64,000 nucleotides of DNA. Origin: CBDHFN01 sp965262605 (GTDB lineage Bacteria > Pseudomonadota > Alphaproteobacteria > JASGCL01). Shown piece after piece: positions 36,118-42,757 of the stretch (positions are counted from its first letter, which is position 1; each line of letters starts with the position of its first letter). The notes under the pieces were generated by a model. That model saw nothing but the letters and a program-made list of their open reading frames with translations. It did no database searches and was not told the DNA's origin. Location: NCBI GenBank assembly GCA_965262605.1, contig CBDHFN010000003.1, forward strand, positions 1,426,001 through 1,490,000, read 5' to 3'. The position numbers and the translations under genes are program-made.

Positions 36118-37293
36118 ATGAAATTTGGCGCATTATCGCTTGATATTGCCAAGCAATTAATTGCAGCACCATCAATTACGCCAAATGATGCGGGCGCAAT
36201 AAATATTGTTAAAAATCAATTAGAAAAATTAGGTTTTAAATCTAAAATCTATGAATTTGGCGATGGCGATGCGCAATCTGGCAAAGATGCAAAAATCACA
36301 AATTTATACGCAAAATATGGTGAAGGCGCGCCGAATTTATGCTTTGCGGGACATACTGATGTCGTGCCGATTGGTGATGCGAATGCTTGGCTTACGAATC
36401 CTTTTGAACCAGTTATCAAAGATGGCGTGCTTTATGGGCGGGGCATTGCTGATATGAAGGGGGCGATAGCCTGCTGGATTGAGGCTTGCGCGCATTTTAT
36501 TCACGAAAACCCGCAATTTCAAGGCGCGCTTTCCATGCTAATCACGGGTGATGAAGAATCGCACGCGGTGCATGGCACGAAATTATTATTGCCTGCCATT
36601 ACCAATGATGGCGAAATACTAAACGCCTGCCTTACGGGTGAGCCAACTTGCCCGAAAACATTAGGCGACATGATTAAAATTGGGCGAAGGGGGTCGCTTA
36701 ACATTACCTTAAAATGCTTTGGGATTCAAGGACACACGGGATACCCGCATTTAGCGGACAATGCCACGCACCGCATGGTGCAAATGCTTCAAATTCTAAA
36801 TAATTGGGTGATTGACCAAGGCAATGAATTTTTTGAACCATCAACTTTATCAGTTTCAACCATTGATACGGGTAATAGTGCCAGCAATATTATTCCCGCC
36901 AATTGCACGGCAAAAATTAATATTCGGTTTAATAATTTGCATGATTCCCAAAGCTTAAAGCAAAAAATTAGCGAATTATGGCAATCAATTCCCCATGATA
37001 AATATCACGCGGAGTTTAGCGTTTCGGGCGAATCGTTTTTAACGCCAAGGGGCAAATTATCAGAAACTTTAAGCCAAGCAATAAAGCAAATTACCAATAT
37101 TACTCCGGAATTATCCACCACGGGCGGCACTTCGGATTCGCGATTTATTAAAGATTATTGCGAAGTTTGCGATTTTGGCTTGCGCAACCATAGTATTCAC
37201 CAAATTAATGAACATGCCGCTGTGCATGAAATCGCGCAATTAAGCGAAATTTATTACCAATTTATTAAAAATTATTTTGGAGTTTCTTCCTAA
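36118..37293 (+). CDS. dapE: Succinyl-diaminopimelate desuccinylase
   Basis: From the ATG at 36118 the protein has 391 residues; a longer frame from 36064 overlaps dapD and is rejected. It is an M20-type dinuclear zinc hydrolase. Metal and catalytic residues are visible in FAGHTDVVP, YGRGIADMKG, TGDEESHAVHGT, TGEPTCPK, and HSIHQINEH near the end. It removes succinate to give LL-diaminopimelate for peptidoglycan and lysine. It is coupled to dapD. Confidence 0.97.
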   Translation: MKFGALSLDIAKQLIAAPSITPNDAGAINIVKNQLEKLGFKSKIYEFGDGDAQSGKDAKITNLYAKYGEGAPNLCFAGHTDVVPIGDANAWLTNPFEPVIKDGVLYGRGIADMKGAIACWIEACAHFIHENPQFQGALSMLITGDEESHAVHGTKLLLPAITNDGEILNACLTGEPTCPKTLGDMIKIGRRGSLNITLKCFGIQGHTGYPHLADNATHRMVQMLQILNNWVIDQGNEFFEPSTLSVSTIDTGNSASNIIPANCTAKINIRFNNLHDSQSLKQKISELWQSIPHDKYHAEFSVSGESFLTPRGKLSETLSQAIKQITNITPELSTTGGTSDSRFIKDYCEVCDFGLRNHSIHQINEHAAVHEIAQLSEIYYQFIKNYFGVSS

Positions 37294-37314
37294 AATAAAG
37301 GAATCATGGTATAA

Positions 37315-38985
37315 TTAAATATTAAAGTTTTTCCATATTTTTGTGGCTTGTTCTGCCAAATTCCTTTGCCTAAAATTAATATTATCGTCATTCCAATTTT
37401 CGTTATTATTGGCAATATCTTTAATATCTTGATATTTACTTTTTAAATAAATTTGTCTTTTTTGAAAAAATTCTTTGTCATCTGCATCGTTGTTAAGTTG
37501 ATATTCCAATAATACTAAATTACCTAACATCCATAATTTCTTGGATTTTAGACTTTGCGAAGCAATATGTTCAATGGTTAAACTTTGCGCATCTTGAAAA
37601 TTTAAACCATTAAGCTTACCCAAAATATATTTCACTAATTTTTGTTCGTTATTCTTAAATGATTTTTCGGCAAAATTTGCGATAAATTGTTCGTCAGTAA
37701 TTTGTAAATTTTGAATAATGTTTTTGCAATCAATAATATCAAAATTTTCATTTTTTATAATTTCTTGGGCTAAATGATGATATATGCCTTCAAGAATATT
37801 TGTTTGTTTTTTGGAAATGATTAAATAACGCATAATAACATTAATAAATAATTCTAATAATTCGCATAAAATTTTTGGTTTGTCTTTAACAATTATCAGC
37901 ACAGGGATTAATTGAAAAGCTTCTAAAACTGCAAATTCGGCAATTAAATTTTTTAATTTAATATTGCCACTCCAATTTTCATGGTTGGAATCCTTAAATG
38001 AATTAAAATTTCTAATAAAGATAATGACATTTCGCACATAATCTAAACAATAATTTGCATCTTTGTTTTTCAATAAATCCCGAATGTAAAAATATAAATC
38101 CTGTTTTTTTACTAAATCTTCGCTAATATGAAAATATCTTAACAAGTCTGGCAAACGCTTGTTAGCTAATAATTCTAATTCTTGCCATAATTCATCAATT
38201 TCTTCATGCGAATCGGGATATTTAGAAAATATTAAATTTTTCACCAAATCAGCCGTGGTTAGCGGTTCGCCCGCCGAATTTAAATTTTCAAAAAATAAAT
38301 AAGCATTATATTCATTAACAACAATAATGCGAATAATAAATAATTTTTCTAAAATAACATTTGTAATAAATTCATAAATTTTTAAACCATCGTTAATAAT
38401 TGCGGATAAATCTTTGGCAATTAATTCTTGAAAAAATTTAAACGCATTATGTAAATCGCGTGCGGGCGTATTTTTTTCAGGTTTTTCAAAATTCATTTGG
38501 CTTAAATAATTCATATAATAATTACGATTAGCCCGATTTAATGTAAGCTTGGCGGGGCGCAACCCAGTTTTACTATCAAAAATATTGATATAATTATGGC
38601 GAATTTCGTTGACTCTATCATTATTTAAATTGTCATTCTTTAATTTATCTAAAAAGCTTAGCAACGCAATTAACAAAATAGAAATGGTAGTTATTCGTTG
38701 TTGTCCGTCAATTATTTGATAAATTTTTTTGTCATTATCATGATTTTCACGCAATAATACGATGTTGCCAAGATAATGCCCCGTGGCTTTGTGATGATAA
38801 ACTTCTAAAATATTATCCCATAATTCTTGCCAATTATCTTTGTCCCAAGTATAATTGCGCTGAAAAATTGGCACATTAAATTTCTGTCCATTACCTAATA
38901 AAGTGCCAATATCCACGGGCACCGATTCAAACAAATTTTTATCAATTTTTTTTTGTGCTTTGTTTATTGGGCTTAATTCATTCAT
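37315..38985 (-). CDS. GmrSD-like protein (DUF262 plus DUF1524)
   Basis: The N-terminal DUF262 domain has the ParB-like VPIFQRNYTW (about 38) and IIDGQQRITT (about 92) motifs. The C-terminal third has a DUF1524-type HNH remnant TIEHIASQS and GNLVLL, with the family's usual spaced Lys/Arg tail. Fused DUF262-DUF1524 proteins form type IV restriction enzymes such as GmrSD that attack modified phage DNA. I prefer the ATG at 38985 with AGGA before it, giving 556 residues, over the TTG at 38997. It starts 18 bp after the nuoF stop on the same strand. The canonical HNH residues are only partly recognisable, so activity is uncertain. Confidence 0.77.
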   Translation of the reverse strand: MNELSPINKAQKKIDKNLFESVPVDIGTLLGNGQKFNVPIFQRNYTWDKDNWQELWDNILEVYHHKATGHYLGNIVLLRENHDNDKKIYQIIDGQQRITTISILLIALLSFLDKLKNDNLNNDRVNEIRHNYINIFDSKTGLRPAKLTLNRANRNYYMNYLSQMNFEKPEKNTPARDLHNAFKFFQELIAKDLSAIINDGLKIYEFITNVILEKLFIIRIIVVNEYNAYLFFENLNSAGEPLTTADLVKNLIFSKYPDSHEEIDELWQELELLANKRLPDLLRYFHISEDLVKKQDLYFYIRDLLKNKDANYCLDYVRNVIIFIRNFNSFKDSNHENWSGNIKLKNLIAEFAVLEAFQLIPVLIIVKDKPKILCELLELFINVIMRYLIISKKQTNILEGIYHHLAQEIIKNENFDIIDCKNIIQNLQITDEQFIANFAEKSFKNNEQKLVKYILGKLNGLNFQDAQSLTIEHIASQSLKSKKLWMLGNLVLLEYQLNNDADDKEFFQKRQIYLKSKYQDIKDIANNNENWNDDNINFRQRNLAEQATKIWKNFNI

Positions 38986-39003
38986 ATCATCCTGCAAATA
39001 TAA

Positions 39004-40272
39004 TCATCGCTTCGCTGCCATTAATCTTGCTTCTACTTCGGGGCGAAAATGGCGAAATAACCCTTGTATAGGCCAAGCCGCCGCATCACCAAGCGCGCAA
39101 ATTGTGTGCCCTTCAATTTGGCGCGCAACATCAAGCACTTGGTCAATTTCTTTGTTTTCTGCAACGCCATCTTGGATTCTTTTCATGGATTTCCAAAGCC
39201 AACCTGTGCCTTCACGGCATGGCGTGCATTGCCCGCATGATTCGTGCTTGTAAAAATATGCAAGCCGTGTGATAGCTTTCACAACATCGGTTGATTTATC
39301 CATAACAATCACCGCCGCCGTGCCAAGTCCTGAACGCACTTCACGCAAAGCGTCAAAATCCATTAATACCGAATCGCAAATTTCTTTGGGTAAAAGCGGC
39401 GTAGAAGACCCGCCCGGTATGATGGCTTTAAGATTATCCCAGCCACCGCGCACACCGCCACAATGTTTGTCAATTAATTCGCGAAGTGGAATTGACATAG
39501 ATTCTTCAACATTACATGGTTTATTAACATGCCCCGAAATGCAAAATAATTTCGTGCCTGAATTATTCGCGCGCCCAAATGATTTAAACCATTCGCCACC
39601 GCGCCGTAAAATAGTAGGCGCAACCGCAATAGATTCAACATTATTCACCGTGGTCGGACAGCCATATAAGCCAGCCATAGCAGGGAAGGGCGGCTTTAAC
39701 CTTGGTTGCCCTTTTTTGCCTTCAAGACTTTCCAATAAGGCAGATTCTTCACCACAAATATAAGCACCCGCCCCGCGATGCACAAATAAATCAAAATCAA
39801 AACCTGATTTACACGCATTTTTACCGATTAAGCCCGCTTGATAAGCTTCGGCAACGGCGGCTTCTAAAACTTTGGCTTCATAAACATATTCACCGCGGAT
39901 ATAAATATAACAAGCATTCGCGCCAATCGCAAATGATGCAATTAAAGCACCTTCAACCAATTTATGCGGGTCGTTGCGCAAGATTTCTCTGTCTTTACAG
40001 GTGCCGGGTTCGGATTCATCAGCATTAATGACTAAATAATGGGGGCGTTCCTTGACTTCCTTGGGCATAAAAGACCATTTCATACCCGTTGAAAAACCCG
40101 CACCACCGCGTCCGCGCAAGCCAGAATCTTTAATTTCGTTAATAATTGCATCGCGCCCGCGCAATAAAATTTCCTTAGTTTTATCCCAATCACCGCGTTT
40201 TTTTGCCGCCGATAATTGCCACGATTCATAACCATATAAATTGGTGAAAATTCTGTCTTTATCTGCCAACAT
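39004..40272 (-). CDS. nuoF: NADH-quinone oxidoreductase subunit F
   Basis: The 422-residue flavoprotein has the NADH site GLRGRGGAGFSTGMKW (about 53-68), the FMN region ADESEPGTCKDRE, GAGAYICGEESALLES, and the N3 iron-sulfur cluster motif ESCGQCTPCREG followed by a distant Cys. It oxidises NADH and passes electrons to FMN in complex I. It follows nuoE by 4 bp. nuoG, which usually comes next, is replaced by the GmrSD-like gene, so the nuo operon is split in this genome. Confidence 0.98.
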   Translation of the reverse strand: MLADKDRIFTNLYGYESWQLSAAKKRGDWDKTKEILLRGRDAIINEIKDSGLRGRGGAGFSTGMKWSFMPKEVKERPHYLVINADESEPGTCKDREILRNDPHKLVEGALIASFAIGANACYIYIRGEYVYEAKVLEAAVAEAYQAGLIGKNACKSGFDFDLFVHRGAGAYICGEESALLESLEGKKGQPRLKPPFPAMAGLYGCPTTVNNVESIAVAPTILRRGGEWFKSFGRANNSGTKLFCISGHVNKPCNVEESMSIPLRELIDKHCGGVRGGWDNLKAIIPGGSSTPLLPKEICDSVLMDFDALREVRSGLGTAAVIVMDKSTDVVKAITRLAYFYKHESCGQCTPCREGTGWLWKSMKRIQDGVAENKEIDQVLDVARQIEGHTICALGDAAAWPIQGLFRHFRPEVEARLMAAKR

Positions 40273-40276
40273 AATA

Positions 40277-40849
40277 TTAATCCTTAAAAGTTAAAGTTTC
40301 CGCGCCACCAACAGGTTCAGATGATTTTCTGCCAATTTGTGAACCAATTTTAGGGGTTTTGCCATTCATTAAATCATCAATAATTTGCGTTATAGAATCA
40401 GCGGTTAAATCTTCGTAAAAATCATCATTAATTTGCACCATAGGGGCATTGCAACACGCGCCTAAACATTCCACTTCGGTTAAGGTAAACATGCCATCTT
40501 TGGTTGTTTGCCCTTTTTTAATTTGCAATTTATTTTCGCATGATTTTAATATTTCTTCGGCTCCGCATAATTGGCAAGGGGTCGTGCCACATAATTGAAT
40601 ATGATATTTACCAACTGGTGTTAAATTAATCATGGTGAAAAAACTTGCAACTTCCATAACGCGAATTCTTGGCATATCAAGCATTGTTGCAATCGTATCA
40701 ATTGCTTCGGGGGTTACGAAATGCCCATCTTGATTTTGCCTTTGCGCTTGGTCAAGTAAAGCTAAAACTGCGCTTTGAATCCGCCCATCTGGATATTTTG
40801 CAATGGCGCGCTTTACTTCTGATAAATAAGGTTCTTGAAATTCAAACAT
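40277..40849 (-). CDS. nuoE: NADH-quinone oxidoreductase subunit E
   Basis: The 190-residue protein is a thioredoxin-like [2Fe-2S] subunit. Its cluster ligands are in CGTTPCQLCG (about 90) and ECLGACCNAP (about 130), and VMEVASFFTMINLTP is the typical helix before them. A GGAG site precedes the ATG. It opens a two-gene nuo unit, with nuoD absent upstream. The promoter sits at 40875-40903. Confidence 0.97.
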   Translation of the reverse strand: MFEFQEPYLSEVKRAIAKYPDGRIQSAVLALLDQAQRQNQDGHFVTPEAIDTIATMLDMPRIRVMEVASFFTMINLTPVGKYHIQLCGTTPCQLCGAEEILKSCENKLQIKKGQTTKDGMFTLTEVECLGACCNAPMVQINDDFYEDLTADSITQIIDDLMNGKTPKIGSQIGRKSSEPVGGAETLTFKD

Positions 40850-40874
40850 AAATTATTCTCCAAAATATATTATC

Positions 40875-40903
40875 CTTATAAAACATCATTGCTTATCTTG
40901 CAA
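40875..40903 (-). promoter_or_regulatory. Sigma-70-like promoter of nuoEF
   Basis: On the minus strand TTGCAA (40898-40903), 17 bases, and TATAAG (40875-40880) make a good sigma-70-type promoter about 25 bases before nuoE. The flagellin promoter diverges from it about 130 bp away. Confidence 0.55.
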
Positions 40904-41033
40904 GTTTTATTTTATTTTTGTGCAATTTTATTAAGTATTTTTTAATTTTCATAATTTTCAAAACGATTGAAAATGTTTATTATACTTGATTTCAAGCAAA
41001 TTATAAAAAAAATAAAAAAAATAAATATTTGTG

Positions 41034-41060
41034 TTGACTTGCCTAATTACATGATATACA
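41034..41060 (+). promoter_or_regulatory. Putative flagellin promoter
   Basis: TTGACT at 41034-41039 and TATACA at 41055-41060 are separated by 15 bases. This is a short-spaced sigma-70-like promoter about 100 bp before the flagellin gene. I see no convincing sigma-28 or sigma-54 site, though sigma-28 boxes are variable in alphaproteobacteria. Confidence 0.45.
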
Positions 41061-41080
41061 AGGGATAGTTAGAGAGAACC

Positions 41081-41154
41081 GACAAATTATCAGAATGATG
41101 ATTTGTCAAAACAAAACCAGAAGAGAATAAATCTGAAAAGATTTATCAGGAGAG
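41081..41154 (+). promoter_or_regulatory. Flagellin 5' untranslated region with two hairpins
   Basis: GACAAAT (41081-41087) pairs with ATTTGTC (41101-41107), and ATAAATC (41127-41133) pairs with GATTTAT (41140-41146). The second perfect 7 bp stem ends just before the AGGAGAG ribosome binding site (41148-41154). Such leader stems can tune translation or stability. In Caulobacter FlbT acts on a flagellin leader, but no flbT is visible here. Confidence 0.5.
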
Positions 41155-41160
41155 AAGAAA

Positions 41161-42102
41161 ATGACTGAGATTAATCTCAACAGCGCGCAGCGTTCGGCTG
41201 TGCTTAATTTGCAAGACGCACAGCAACTTGCAGATAGAACAACTCAACGATTAGCAACGGGCAAGAAAGTAAATAGCATCGCTGATGATGCTGTTAGCTA
41301 TTTTCGTAGCCGAAGCTTGTCAGATAGAGCATCATCACTTTTAGCAAGAAAAGACGATATTACACAGGGTTTAAACACTGTGCAAACGACTTTGGAAGCT
41401 GTTGGTACGATTGATTCTTTCCTTAAACAATTAAAAGGTATCGCCGAATCGCAAAAATCAACTACAACGAACGAAAGAAAAAGTGCTGATGTGACATTCA
41501 AAGCAGTGTTGCAACAAATTTCTCAAGTTATTAACGACACAAATTATGGTGGTTCAAATTTATTAAAATCATCAACCAATAATTTAACGGTGCGCTTTTC
41601 TGATTTGACTGCTTCGGCAGTAAAAATCGGTGGATTTAACTTAATTAGCAATGTTAATTCCACCAATGCCAATGTTGGTAATAATATTTTTTCTAAGGGC
41701 GCAAGCGTTTTTGCCGATAATGTTGGCTCCGCAAATACCATTGATAAAATTTTATCAGGATTAGGCGGCAAAGATTTAGCAAGCTTTGTTAATGTTGGGA
41801 CAAATAACTCAAACGCATCACAAATTGATAGCATCACAAGCTCTTTGGATCAAGCAATTTACCGCGTGCGTGGTCAGGCTTCAACCTTTGGTGCATATGC
41901 AGCTATTTTGCAAACCAGAAGCGATTTTAATTCACGCTATACAAGCCGTTTGCAATCAGGCGCCGATGGCTTAGTAAATGCGGACTTGAACGAAGAAGGT
42001 GCAAACTTATTGGCGGTGCAAACCCGTATTCAATTAGGTTCAAACGCCTTATCATTCGCGACTTCAACCAGAAATTCGGTAACCCGATTAATTGGTGCGT
42101 AA
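41161..42102 (+). CDS. Flagellin
   Basis: The 313-residue protein has the flagellin ends. The N-terminal D0/D1 coil contains QRSAVLNLQDAQQ, QRLATGKKVNSIADDAVSYF and QGLNTVQTTLEAV, and the C-terminal coil contains VRGQASTFGAYAAILQTR and ANLLAVQTRIQLGSNALSFA. The middle domain is short and rich in Asn, Ser and Thr, giving many possible O-glycosylation sites. It is exported by the flagellar type III apparatus and forms the filament. AGGAGAG precedes the ATG. A TPR-glycosyltransferase gene follows after a repeat region. Confidence 0.95.
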   Translation: MTEINLNSAQRSAVLNLQDAQQLADRTTQRLATGKKVNSIADDAVSYFRSRSLSDRASSLLARKDDITQGLNTVQTTLEAVGTIDSFLKQLKGIAESQKSTTTNERKSADVTFKAVLQQISQVINDTNYGGSNLLKSSTNNLTVRFSDLTASAVKIGGFNLISNVNSTNANVGNNIFSKGASVFADNVGSANTIDKILSGLGGKDLASFVNVGTNNSNASQIDSITSSLDQAIYRVRGQASTFGAYAAILQTRSDFNSRYTSRLQSGADGLVNADLNEEGANLLAVQTRIQLGSNALSFATSTRNSVTRLIGA

Positions 42103-42133
42103 TCGCAATAAAACAAAATTTCATGCGGAATTT

Positions 42134-42157
42134 AATAATTTATTTTCATAAATTATT
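42134..42157 (+). other. AT-only inverted repeat after flagellin
   Basis: AATAATTTA (42134-42142) and TAAATTATT (42149-42157) form a nine-pair AT stem 31 bp after the flagellin stop. There is no T tract after it, so it is a weak terminator candidate at best and might instead protect the mRNA end. Confidence 0.3.
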
Positions 42158-42269
42158 GAAAAAAGTTAGGATCTGGTAAATGTTTTACCAAGGTTCTCTT
42201 GGAGGAGAGAGGCATGGCGATAAGCCATGCTTCTCAAATCAAACTTATGGAATAACCATGATTTTGGGC

Positions 42270-42713
42270 ATTCTGCTTCGCTTAGGATGGGAAAAATGCT
42301 ATTTTTAAACGCACTAAATTCCGTTGCAAATTGCTATCCTTCCTCTCCAATCTTTAGATTTTCGGCGTAGCCGAAGCGGAGGTTGAAGGGCAGAAATTGA
42401 ATTACTTCAATTTCTATATAAAATTACCAAAAGGTAATTTTATGCCCTGATGCAATACTTGCGTAATTGCCTTGGCAATAAACAAGCGGGGTGGTTTATC
42501 GCGATTTGAATTTAAAGACCTCAAGCATTGCTAAGAGAGTCGCGAAGCAGAAATTATAAAATCAATCCTTCAATTCCATTAAAGCGCAAGCGTTCAAATT
42601 GCCACGAAATTTAATATTTTCGTGATTAGGGAAGCCACCAAATATTGCGCCAAATATTGCGATAGGGTATTATAAATAAAATTTTATATAAAAAATTGGG
42701 AATGTCCACATAA
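42270..42713 (+). repeat. Composite non-coding repeat, copy A
   Basis: The stretch between flagellin and the TPR-glycosyltransferase shares two modules with 55264-55690. The left module (about 42275-42375, ending GATTTTCGGCGTAGCCGAAG) matches 55545-55652 in the same direction. The right module (about 42474-42713, with GCGGGGTGGTTT, CTAAGAGAG, TGCCACGA and GGGAATGTCCACA) matches the reverse complement of 55270-55515. Copy A also carries local hairpins, including a perfect 11 bp stem at 42418-42443. No open frame of note lies in it. It may be an old small mobile or palindromic element. Confidence 0.75.
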
Positions 42714-42757
42714 AATTCTTATTGCAACATTTTAAATATAGTATTAATGTTGCAGCA

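Noticed and set aside
42180..42192. GGTAAATGTTTTACC as a flagellin terminator
   Set aside because: The 6 bp stem has no following T tract, so it is not a convincing intrinsic terminator.
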